A DNA stretch of 64,000 bases. It comes from Vanilla planifolia (lineage: Eukaryota > Streptophyta > Magnoliopsida > Asparagales > Orchidaceae). Positions 10,535 through 20,345 of the stretch are shown in pieces (positions within the stretch are counted from its first letter, which is position 1; every line of letters starts with the position of its first letter). The DNA lies in contig JAIUJO010000162.1 in the NCBI GenBank assembly GCA_023846275.1, positions 62,001 through 126,000 of the forward strand, given 5' to 3'. The translations under genes were made by a program, and so were the position numbers. Below the pieces are notes generated by a model, which saw only the letters and a program-made list of their open reading frames with translations, did no database searches and was not told the origin of the DNA.

Positions 10535-11065
10535 AGACTAATGTTAGTCCCACATTGATGAAAAGAAACGTAGTTTTCTTCAACAATACCTTTCATGGGT
10601 GCATAATCAAAGTGTGGCTGGGGTTTCACCATCTGTACCACACTTATGCATATATGTAATTTGATGGTTATGGTTTTGACTTGATCTGTACATGCCTAGC
10701 CCTAATCAATCCTCTATCTCATCTCAACAATATTCGTGAATGCATTCTAACAAATTTTGGGGCTAACAAGGCTAGTTTTCAATAGGTGTCTTCACACGAT
10801 GCTTCTAGGCTTAATTGTCTTAGTTGGCCCAAGTACTTTGTACTAGGTCATCTTGTGGTGTGACATCAATTTTTTTATTTAGGAAAATTTAATTGAGTTA
10901 ATTTTTTAGTTTACTCAATGTTTAGTAATTAAAAAATTTTCAATGATGTAATTGATGGATTTAATAAAAAAAGAATTGATAAAAAATAAAAATCTGATAA
11001 GTTTCTTAAATCATGAAAAAGTTGACTAAATTAGATACTTAAATTAGGATTTGAAACTAATTAAA
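10535..11065 (+). repeat. Dispersed repeat family R3, copy 1, right part
   Basis: Aligns with 16970-17478 in the same orientation. Shared blocks are GTCCCACATT / GTCCCATATT (10547 versus 16982), TGGGGTTTCACC / TGGGGTTGGATC with TGTACCAC / TGTCCAC, the block CTTTGTACT.GGnCA...CTnGnGATnTCA (10838 versus 17238), and GATACTTnAAnTnnGATTTGAAAnTAA (11034 versus 17451). No coding potential. The repeat class is unknown; LTR-type sequence is a reasonable guess. Confidence 0.6.
10542..10752 (+). repeat. Possible short LTR, TGTTAG...CTAACA ends (211 bp)
   Basis: The block begins TGTTAGTCCCACATTG, a start seen in short plant LTRs, and ends CTAACA, the exact inverted complement of TGTTAG. A TATA-like ATGCATATATG stretch lies inside, near 10650. 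No matching second LTR, no clear 5-bp target duplication (ACTAA before, AATTT after) and no standard primer-binding site were found. The related copy near 16977 lacks the terminal TG. It could be a solo LTR or a chance pair of ends. Confidence 0.3.
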
Positions 11066-13098
11066 GATGGGCACTATGTTCAACAAGCTAATGATCTATT
11101 TTTTATTATTGTAAGAGTGTCACCTAAACTTCTTATGGTGAAAATCTTATATTTCCTGTTGTAGTATTACTTGATTTTTTCAAGGAGTATGTGTATGTGT
11201 TTTTTAAATAAAAGATACTAATAATCATCCATGTATATTTTTTATTTTTTTATTTTTTATTTATTTTCATAAAAATTTATAATTAAAAAGATCAACGTAT
11301 TTTAAAATAATATTAATATGTATAAAAGAAAATTAACATTTGTGAATGACCACTTTTAAGATATACAGAAGTTTATTTAAAAATTACTTCAAAGTAATTT
11401 CTTTAAATATTCTATAAGTTATCACATTTTTGTTCGAAGAAACTCGCATTTATTTTGCTAAAGGACATTACATAGAGTGCATATAGAACTATGCAAACCA
11501 TATTAGTCTTTTTGTTTAGTTCTATGTCTTTGTTGTAAGATAAAGAATTGAACTAATTATCATTGAATTAATTTGGGTCAGCTTGATAGTGGACCAGATA
11601 ATAAAATAAGATCATGGAGTGGAATTAGAATGTGAATGGAATTGACTTTACATGCTTATAATTGTGTTACTCACACATTGAGTGGTCCAGAATATTGGAT
11701 AAAATAATAGTATCAGTCAATAGATTATTTGGCAAAAAATTTTTAACGTAAGATGAAGGGTGAAGGATGATTTAAGTAACTTAACTAAAGCAAGGTAAGC
11801 AAATTAGAATGTCAATAAAAGAAGCATATTCCCTACGTGCATCAAATGTGGTGCACACAATGAAGAAAAAATTACCATGCACTTTATTTTCATGATTTCT
11901 AAAAAATATGGATGTTACAAAAAGTAACATGCACTTTATTTTAATTTATCAATGATAATGCAATAAATACCATATTTTTATGTTTATTATAATATGGAAG
12001 TCAAAATTATTTGATGAACAATATATCACCAATTTGTTTAGTAATGCCATATACTTTGTCAAACTATTTTAGATCAATTGCAATTGCATATTGCAATGGA
12101 TGTGCATATACAAGATTTAATCAAATGATTTATTATTGAAATTATTTATTTCTTACATAACATAAGACATATAATTTTTTTTATGCAATCAAACTAATGA
12201 AATAAATTAATCATGCTAAAAAGTGCATAAATGTCAAAAATATTTAGATATCTTCAATGATTAAATGGTAGTTGCCAAATCAAAGGACGAGTTAGATATG
12301 TGTATATGTATGAATATATTGTAATAAAAAAATAATTTTTGCAAAAGTGTTGCATAAAGAAAAATGGGAATTAGGGATCATAAAGATATATTATACAAAA
12401 AAAACTTAAGCTTAATGTTTTTATCTGCTATAATAGATCCAAAATAATGAGTTCTTTAGGGGCCGATGGTTCATAAAGGTCAAAATGCATTTTAAAGTAA
12501 GTGGTTCCATATTCATTTACTTCATGACCAATAATGAAAAGACAATTTGGTTATTTTACATAAACTTGAATTGGTAAATGACCATAATCTATTATTTTTT
12601 GCATCAAAATTTTTTTTAGTCATGTTTTTATTTGGATATTATACAGTCAGATTATGAATAATATCTAAAAAAGTAGACATTTTAAAAAGTTGAGCAACAC
12701 AAACTCTAGTTTTAAAAAGATTACTTTGTTTGATATATTAACATAATAAGATGAATTTATTACTCTTTTTTAATTTTTATAATCATGAATATTATAATAT
12801 TCTTTGATTTTGATTCTCTAAATATAATGTCTTACTAGTAAATAAGTTGTAGTAGATTCTTGATATATATGGCAACAATATTTTGTTTGTCTTTTTGGCA
12901 AAGTTCAAAACAAATGTCTAGTTTTCTTATTAGTAAATGTACATTTTTTAATTATTTTTTTTGTTAATCATTCTTTCTATTTTGAATATATATAATATTT
13001 TTAAAACATTTTTTAGGCTATTTGTAAAATTATGTTAAATAATTTGAAGCTCATATACATTTGGCAAAGCTTATTACTTTCATTTTTTCCTAAAAAAT
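11066..13098. other. AT-rich gene-free segment
   Basis: No domain or RNA gene recognised. The only local structure noted is a 15-bp direct repeat (CATGCACTTTATTTT at 11876 and 11928, 52 bp apart), which is too short to interpret. Confidence 0.5.
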
Positions 13099-15486
13099 TT
13101 TATAACTTATGATGCAAATAAAAAATATAATATAAGAAAACTTTTAATAATTAAATTTTTATGTGGTCAAATGCCCATCTTTAGATTTGAAAATAATGAT
13201 AACCGTTGATGATGATTCATTGACTAGTTATTAGAACTCTTAAGATGTTATATTAGACAAATATATTATATCTACACCTTTGCCATAAGATGATGTCTCT
13301 CAATATCATATCAAACACATTTACTACATGAATGCTTTATTATTCATTTAGTATTCTAAATGTCAGACAATAACTATCTGTGCTTGTCAGTTGAATTCAA
13401 AAATATTGTATAACATCAGTAATTAGATGTAACAATCAAGAAATTTTGTAGTGTTTAGTAGGGAAAAAATTTTATTTTAAAAAATAAAATCGTTCATGGT
13501 GTTGTACATTATGTTATTACTAATAAAGATACCATAAGGGATCATAATTATGAATTTTTTATAGTTATAATATATATTTATTTCCAAAACTTTTATAATA
13601 TAGAAAATTACTTTCATATAAACATTAGAATGTTGCACAATATCAAAGAATTTTGTGTTTTGTATCCATTTAAAAGATAATTGACTTTTTGTGGACAAAA
13701 ACTATACCTAAAAAATTGTAATTCTAATTAATAATTAATTTGAAAATTTAAGTAAGACAAATAAAAAAATATTAAAAAAATATCACCAATATAATTAATT
13801 ATTAAAATAATAAAAACATAAATCATTAACACAACAAAAGAATAATAAACCTTTTTATATTGCAAGCCAAAAACACCCACAAGGCAAATAAAGGATGTTT
13901 CAACTTAAAAGTTATGCAAAAAAAAGTTTTAAAATAATAAATTTTTTAAAACCTAAATGTTGTATTATAAAGGTGTCCAAAAACTTTAGTGATAGAAAAT
14001 AAATATATAATTTTATTAAAAAAATTAAAAAAAACAAAGAGATAATTCTTGAAAAAATAAATAAAATAATAAACTAGTGGTCATTATCTTATATAATTTT
14101 AGATGACATTGTGATGTTAGACATACGGAAAACTCATGATTACGTCAACTTGTACTTCCTCTTAATGTTGAATATACCTCTTATTATTAGTGTCGATTCT
14201 ATAACAATATTAAAAAATAAAATTAAACACTATCTAAATATGATTTATTCACTAATATCAATTTTTCAATATCTTTTAATTTTGAAGAAATAGACTTATT
14301 TATTGCATTTTTCTTTGAAATATCATATTCATAATTAATTTGTTAATATTTATGTTTTTTTAGCATAACAATAACTTATTTTTACAATTTATATATTTGA
14401 AGTTGTTTGTTGTTGTAATCTTTTTTATCATCTTAAAATATTTTATATTTTCTACATATAAGAATTTTTTATGATATTTCTCACTCTATTAAAACATTTT
14501 AACATTTTATATCGTTAATCATTTTATATTTTCAAATCCAAAAACGTCTTTTATGATATTTGCTAGAACATAAAAAAAGACACCTCGATTTGTTTCAATA
14601 GAATTTGATAAATAATTTTAGTTTATTTATTATTAAAATTATTTTTTATTTTTTTTAAAGTTTTTAATATTATTGTCATATTTTTAATGTTTTTAATGAT
14701 ATTTCAATTTTTTTCTAAAACAATTACTCTTCTAATTTAATCCTTTTAAATATTTACTAATAATGAAGTCTAATTTTTATTTTGTTTGTTTTTAATATTG
14801 TATATAATGGAAAGTCATACAAAGCATACACTCTTGAACTGTTTAGCAGATAATATACCCATTTTTAAAGTTAGAAATTTTAGGTCAAGGGTTATCTTTA
14901 TTTGTATGTTTAGTTTTTTGGTTTAATTGTCTAATAGGCTTTTTCAAATATGAGAATAAAAGGAAAAAATATTCATAATAATTTTTTTTTTATAAAAAAC
15001 TTCAAATTTGTTCAGTTTTATTAGAAGTGTGTAATTAAGAAAATGATTCATGTTAGAAATTGTTTAGTGTTTTAAAAACTGTCAGAATTTGTAAAAAAAG
15101 TTCTCAAAAAAGTACATTGATTGAAAATAAACTATTATAAACAAAAATTGTAACTTAAAAATAAATCAATATACATTGAAAATTTTATTAATTTTATAAA
15201 ATTATAATAGTACATGAAAACTACTATAATAATTTTAAAAAGTTATCACTATAGAACTTAAGAATTTAGTGTTATTAAATAACATGTTTATATTTTTAAT
15301 AAATGATATAGGAAGAATTTAGAAATTATGAATAAAGCAACAAAGATAAATAATATAGAATTATAAAAAACACAAAAAATGCAATGATAAAAAAACAATA
15401 AATTTTTAAATTTGTTATATAATGCTTGATGCAAAAAATATTTAATATAAAAGAAATTTTAAGCATAATATTTTGATAATAATAAT

Positions 15487-15536
<50 letters not shown>

Positions 15537-15608
15537 TAATAATATATAAAATTATGATAATAACTATTTAAATTATATAAACGACATAGCCATAAAAAGT
15601 TATATCTA
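13099..15608 (-). repeat. AT-rich repeat family R2, right arm of large inverted repeat
   Basis: The reverse complement aligns with 488-2872 throughout, with small insertions and deletions but no large gap, and with divergence spread over the whole length. This indicates two old copies of one element rather than a recent duplication. Open frames inside (for example near 13477-13698) have no counterpart of the same frame and length in the other arm, so I do not call them genes. No transposase, integrase or RT motif is seen. Confidence 0.8.
15476..15543 (+). repeat. (AAT)n microsatellite
   Basis: AAT/ATA trinucleotide run with two interruptions. It is the reverse-complement counterpart of the (TTA)n tract at 571-663 and lies at the same relative place in the R2 family. 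Confidence 0.9.
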
Positions 15609-16510
15609 TCATTTTTATGATGCTCTGATGTATTAAGAAGCTATAGTAATAGGATTAAAAAAATCATTTATTGTAGTAAACCTTAAATTCTTGACCAATT
15701 TTTCCAATTTAAAAATTACACAACACTTGCGACAACTTAAAAATAGTGAAACATCAATTTGCTTTATGCAGGAAAGATAAAAGTAAAAGAAAGTATGATG
15801 AATTTATTTTTATTTTAAAGATGGTATTATTAAATATTCACTAAAACATAAAAGCTTATTTTTTAACTAATATTTTTATCAAATAATTAACCCAATAAAG
15901 AACTATAAGTTTTAGAATCATTGTTTAAAAATAACAAAAATTTATGTAAAAATATAATTTAATAATTAAAAGAAACTTTTCAAGGCATTTACCATATAAG
16001 GAAAAATGAAATACAAAATTGACAGGTCAAAAATACATATTAAATATGATGTACAATGAATGAGGTTTTCATTTAAATATAGTATATAAACTTAGTTAAA
16101 ATAAATTCATTGTCCTCAGACTTTTAAAAGAAATATATTGAAATGAATTATTAAACAAAAAAAAATATTAGTAAAATAAAATTTATAAATACATACCAAT
16201 ATTTAAATATTATAATGAAAAAAATTACTATTAACACAAAATAATATCAAAAAATTAAAGATAAAGTAATTTTCAAAGTTACAAACATACACAAAAAAAG
16301 CAAGATAATAAAACACTCAAAATATTAAACTTTAACTCTATATCTTAAAAAATATTTTTGTCATGGTAACCATAATAAAGTTGTGACTAAAAAGTGCAAA
16401 TTATTAATTAATTTAAAGCAATAAATTTTATAATCTAAGCTTAAAAAAAATTGATTATAGGCGTTATAATGTGTAGAAACATTATGTATAATGTTATAGC
16501 CAAATAGCTT
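15609..16510. other. AT-rich gene-free segment
   Basis: A-rich, lysine/asparagine-like triplets with many stops on both strands; nothing recognised. Confidence 0.5.
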
Positions 16511-16561
16511 AAAAAGCTTGCACAAATAGGCTAAAATTATTTTTTCAAAATGGCTAGTATA

Positions 16562-17478
16562 ATAGTTAAATAATTAGCCATTAGGCATAATGGACTAAAG
16601 CCATTGGATAAGATTGAAGGCAATTTTGAACATCAAATCTAACATTGAATAAGTGGATGAGTTATGGACAATTTGATCAAGGCAGATGTGATCTAAACCA
16701 TCCAATCAAGTGAGATGAGATCTAGATCATTCAATTCAACATAGATAAAGTTACAGTAGATCTCAACTAAAAGATTCAAATAGGATAATTATGTGCCACA
16801 TGATTCAAGGATAAGAAGAAAAGAGTTCTTATCATCTAAAAAGATAGGATAAAGCTATATCCATCAGATGTGGGGATAAATCCTATAAAATTGATAGTAT
16901 TAGCAGTCACTAATTAATAAAGTGAATGCGAGCCCAACCAGATGATCACGATTTTTGATATAGACATGCATAAGGGATTTTGTCCCATATTATTGGGATG
17001 GAAAAACAATTACACTATATAAGCATTCACATGAGATTAACATTTAAACTTAATTGGGGTTGGATCCCCCTTGTCCACTTGTATAGTTTGTTCGAGTGTT
17101 GCCCATTTCAATCAAATGCCATACCCCATGCAATTCAAAAATTAATTGTCAGCCAGAAACCTTAAACTAGTTTACTTTTGACTACTTCTTAATTCGAAGC
17201 TTGCAAGTGCCCCACTCGTCCTAGCCCAACCTGAGAACTTTGTACTTGGGCAAAAGCTGGGATATCACTATTTTTTAAAAAATTAAACTATGAAAAATTT
17301 ATCATAGCTTATATTTTTAATTTAATGAAAGTTTAGCAAACAAATTAACAAGAAATTTGACAAGGATAAGATTTAATCAAGAAAATTATTATGTGATTAA
17401 AAAATTAAATTTTATTTGTTCGCTAAATCAAGGAGATTATTGAACAATTTGATACTTGAACATGATTTGAAATTAAAA
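16562..17478 (+). repeat. Dispersed repeat family R3, copy 2 (uninterrupted)
   Basis: Matches both halves of copy 1 (8830-9048 and 10535-11065) in the same order and orientation. The two halves are only about 190 bp apart here, against about 1490 bp in copy 1. It carries CCTATAAAATTG near 16883 and AATAAAGTGAATG near 16915, which resemble a TATA box and a polyadenylation signal. It ends shortly before the gag of copia B, so an LTR or leader origin for that element is conceivable, but the other copy is not next to a copia gag. Confidence 0.55.
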
Positions 17479-17904
17479 CAAAATGAGACTATCACAAAAA
17501 AATAAGAAAATATTCGATAATAAAAAACTTTTTAAATTTGATGAACATATATTTAATCTTTGAAGCTTACTAAACCCTTAATGGTACATTTGATACCACT
17601 AATTCACCATCTTCTAATGTACTTAGCTTATTATTTACATGTAAACAAATTTTACATTAAACGAGTCTATTATAATAAAATATAAAACATTTATGATTTG
17701 ACTCATCAAACTCAAGGGTGACCTAACTACTTCCTCTTAATAAGTTACTACATTTTTGTGGTCACTATAATTTCTATTTGAATGTTAAGACTACCATTGA
17801 CTTGAAGCAAGTAAGTAGGGAAATAAGGACTTAAAAAAATTCATAGTGAGTATTAAAGCAAAAAAAAATTTAAAAATGGAGACAAAGAAAAAAAAAGAAT
17901 TTAA

Positions 17905-18330
17905 TTAAATAATAAAGCTATAAATATTTTAATTTGTACTTTGAATGTTGTTAAGCCATTTAGAATTATGAGTATAGAAATTACTTTTGAAATTTGCCAC
18001 ATGTTAATGGTAACCTAAAAAGATACAACTTTTTATTTAAAAATTAAAAAGGATATAATGACAAATGATTAAGAGTTATTGAAAATGCTTTCTAATGAAT
18101 CTATTGAAAGAATGTTTGTTTGATTTATTAAAATTATTAATGGACTTATTGGTTTGGAAAAGAGTATATCTTTGAATGAACATCTAAAAAACATCCTTAC
18201 AATTTTGCCAAAAGATTATTAAGCTTTCACTACAACCTTAAAGATTACTACCAATATTTTTCTTATAACATTGGATCACTTTACAGGTGAGCTCATAACT
18301 AATGAACTAAAGATGGAGAGGAGAAAAAAA
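17905..18330 (+). pseudogene. Copia B gag (UBN2-like) remnant
   Basis: NNKAINILICTLNVV near 17909-17955 matches the gag block with AlnxlyxaL. After it come FEICHMLMVT near 17990 (family AkEiWdxLxvTyEGT) and ELLKMLSNESIERMFV near 18072-18121, a stop, then FIKIINGLIGL, matching FkMkxxESIxxMfxRFxxIxngLkxLG. The stop is TGA where the family has Arg. NILTILPKDY then a stop, AFTTTLKI, LDHFTGELITNELKME runs to about 18316, matching iLrsLPxxWexxvtai...LdELiGxLxxyE. Confidence 0.87.
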
Positions 18331-18547
18331 GAGAAAGGACTTATTTGGAAAAATAAATTAATGATCAAAGTGTAAACAATAGCACTAAAAAAATTGAAAT
18401 ATATCTTAGAAAAGAGGACTTCAAATGAAGATAGCATAGAACTCTAATTGTGGATTTTTTTTCTAAATTTTCTATTGTTATAAGAAGATATCTGAAACAA
18501 AGGCCCAAAAAGAGAGTGAGAAGAAAATAGTAGATCTTTTTGCCAGA

Positions 18548-18750
18548 GTGTGACAAACTAAGACATATCAAACCAGCATGTCTTATGGAGTTAGATTGAA
18601 TTAAAAGAGAGAAGAATCCAATGAAGAAGAGCAAGAACAAGAACAAGAAGATGTTGAATAAAGCTTGAAATGACTTTGAGGAGAGTAATACAGGTGAAGA
18701 GGAAGAGGACAATGAAGAGCTATTTTTGATGGTGGCTTAAGAGAATGAAG
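18548..18750 (+). pseudogene. Copia B zinc knuckle and acidic tail remnant
   Basis: PECDKLRHIKPACLME (about 18545-18595) retains C-x4-H-x4-C of the knuckle; the first Cys of CX2C is lost. Next is a lysine/asparagine-rich stretch (KKSKNKNKKM) and then FEESNTGEEEEDNEELFLMVA near 18675-18738, the acidic block that plant copia gags carry before ANLCLMA. The stop just after it (GCT TAA GAG) fits CAA to TAA decay. Confidence 0.85.
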
Positions 18751-19357
18751 AAGAAATGAGAACATCATTAAGTCTAGTAGAAGAAAGTTTTTATAATTAA
18801 AAACTACGTTAACAATTTATTTGTGTGTAATAATATGAACTTTATGTAAGGAATATAAGTAACTAAAAAAACATATTCAATATTTAAGTCTTTGTGAACA
18901 TGTTAGAAACAAGGCCAACACATATTTAATGTTCATGCAAAAGGGTAATGACGGATTAAAAAAAATAATTAAGGGCTTGAATCATTTGTTAAAGAATTAA
19001 TGATCTTAAATCCTTGAAATATACTTATCCATTATTAAATGAAAAATTTACTAATAGAAATATTTTTGTTTCAAATGCTAGAATATTTCATTCTCATCAG
19101 GATAAGGGAAATGCCAATACTTTACGAGGTTACAATAACAATTTTTAATGTCATTATAGTATACAAATTAACTATACAACACATGTAGGTATTATTAAAG
19201 CTCATATTTACTCTAAAGTTTCTAAAATTCCTTGGTATTAGTGAAAACTATAGTTGATCCACTCAAAAATATGATTGACCTAAAAATGTTTGGCTTTAAA
19301 AGTCTAACAATTAATATATAATTATAGGAAGGTTTTCCTTTGAAAGATGAGTAAGAC

Positions 19358-19396
19358 GTGATTCTTGGATAGTCGTGTTTGAGATGCATGACCAGA
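19358..19396 (+). pseudogene. Copia B protease active-site remnant
   Basis: The frame reads VILG, stop, SCLRCMTR, aligning residue by residue to WILDSGCSRHMTG. The catalytic Asp has become Gly and the following Ser a stop. The alignment is short but sits in the right place between the knuckle and the integrase. Confidence 0.7.
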
Positions 19397-19729
19397 ACAA
19401 TCAATTTATTAACACAATAAGAGGCCTATGTTGAAGGAATAGTAGTATTTAGTGAGAACTCAAAGAAATATATCAAATGAACAAATACTATTGAAACTTT
19501 TACATTTTTTATTACTAAAGTTTATTATCTTTAAAGTTTAAAGTATAATTTCCAAAAGATGAGTAAATTATGTGATAGCAATTTTAGTATTTTGTCTGAT
19601 TACATTACATATAAAATTAGTAAAGATCGAAATCTTTTACTTATTACAATTAAAAAAATAACATTTATTTACATGATTTGAAAAAAGTAAATAGTTCTCT
19701 TATAGAATATTTGTGTCATATGTTAATGA

Positions 19730-19770
19730 GCATAATTTAGGACATAGAAGACTTTGTCATACTAGCACGC
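19730..19770 (+). pseudogene. Copia B GAG-pre-integrase motif remnant
   Basis: LGHRRLCHTS aligns to the conserved LWHxRLGHxS motif upstream of copia integrases, with the Leu-Arg-Arg-Leu core and the second His kept. It lies about 120-150 bp before the integrase core. Confidence 0.65.
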
Positions 19771-19889
19771 ATACCTTAAGAATATAAATTAAATATAACT
19801 TAACGTAAGGTTAAACTAAATTTTGTTTTGTAAATGATTATATATAGCCTTTGAACATTCTCAATTAAATTATATGGACTATACAACGC

Positions 19890-20174
19890 ATGAACATAGG
19901 ACATAAGAATTATGGACTAGTTGTGTTAGATGACTATTTTAGGTATACATTGATAAGTTTCTTACAAAGGAGTAAATCTTGTAGACAATTTTATATCCCG
20001 ATAACTAAATTAGAAAAGGAGTTTGGTCATAATTTAGTTGTCATTAGAAGCAATAATGATGGTGATTTTCGATGTGATAAAATTATTGATTATTTTAATA
20101 ATAATAGAATTTCATTAACATTTTCTACATTTTGGATGAAGCTTAAATACGTAACTCATATTTTCAAATTTTAA
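19890..20174 (+). pseudogene. Copia B integrase fragment (94-residue open frame)
   Basis: The longest readable piece of coding sequence in the window. YGLVVLDDYFRYTLISFLQR aligns to the integrase core block (YalvivDDySRytwvyFLk) and carries the first catalytic Asp region. VVIRSNNDGDFRCDKIIDYF aligns to the LRSDNGGEFxxxxfxxfc block, where the second catalytic Asp is Asn. NNNRISLTFST matches the HGIxhqxSap block. Past Thr at about 20132 the match ends, and the last 14 residues do not continue the family, so a deletion or junction lies there. The ATG at the start is internal and has no special meaning. Confidence 0.88.
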
Positions 20175-20345
20175 CAACTTTGACAGAGGAGTATGATTCC
20201 ATATTGATTGAGGTAAATGTGAATAAGTTGATCGAATCATACAAAATTATTGCATTACAATTACTAGAAATAGATCAATCTAAGCATGATTATTTAATAA
20301 TCAATGTAGCCTCTTTTAGAACTATTTGCCCTTTCATTCCTTATC
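20160..20345 (+). pseudogene. Possible second gag fragment fused after copia B
   Basis: Past the integrase junction, a frame reads LTTLTEEYDSILIEVNVNKL and then ALQLLEIDQSKHDY. This resembles the copia gag pattern LxxLPxxYdxxvxxL...xxxLLxeE found in a different part of the protein. If right, two unrelated copia pieces are joined here. The match is short and could be chance. Confidence 0.3.

Larger units (their letters stand above)
17900..20130 (+). mobile_element. Decayed, 3'-truncated Ty1/copia retrotransposon B
   Basis: Plus-strand copia remnant with gag (17905-18330), zinc knuckle (18548-18592), acidic tail (18680-18750), protease remnant (19358-19396), GAG-pre-integrase motif (19730-19770) and integrase N-terminal half (19890-20130), in the correct family order. 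RT and RNase H are missing: similarity stops inside the integrase near 20130. It resembles copia A in gag but lies in the opposite orientation. All frames are broken. Confidence 0.85.

Noticed and set aside
8830-17478. The two R3 copies as the LTR pair of a single 8-kb retrotransposon
   Set aside because: The space between them holds the opposite-facing R2 arm and no gag or pol in the expected orientation, and the copies look too long and complex to be simple LTRs; independent insertions are simpler.
18365-18712. 115-codon minus-strand open frame rich in Leu, Phe and Ser, resembling a membrane protein
   Set aside because: It is the antisense of the copia B gag tail; the Lys/Glu-rich sense sequence gives hydrophobic antisense codons.
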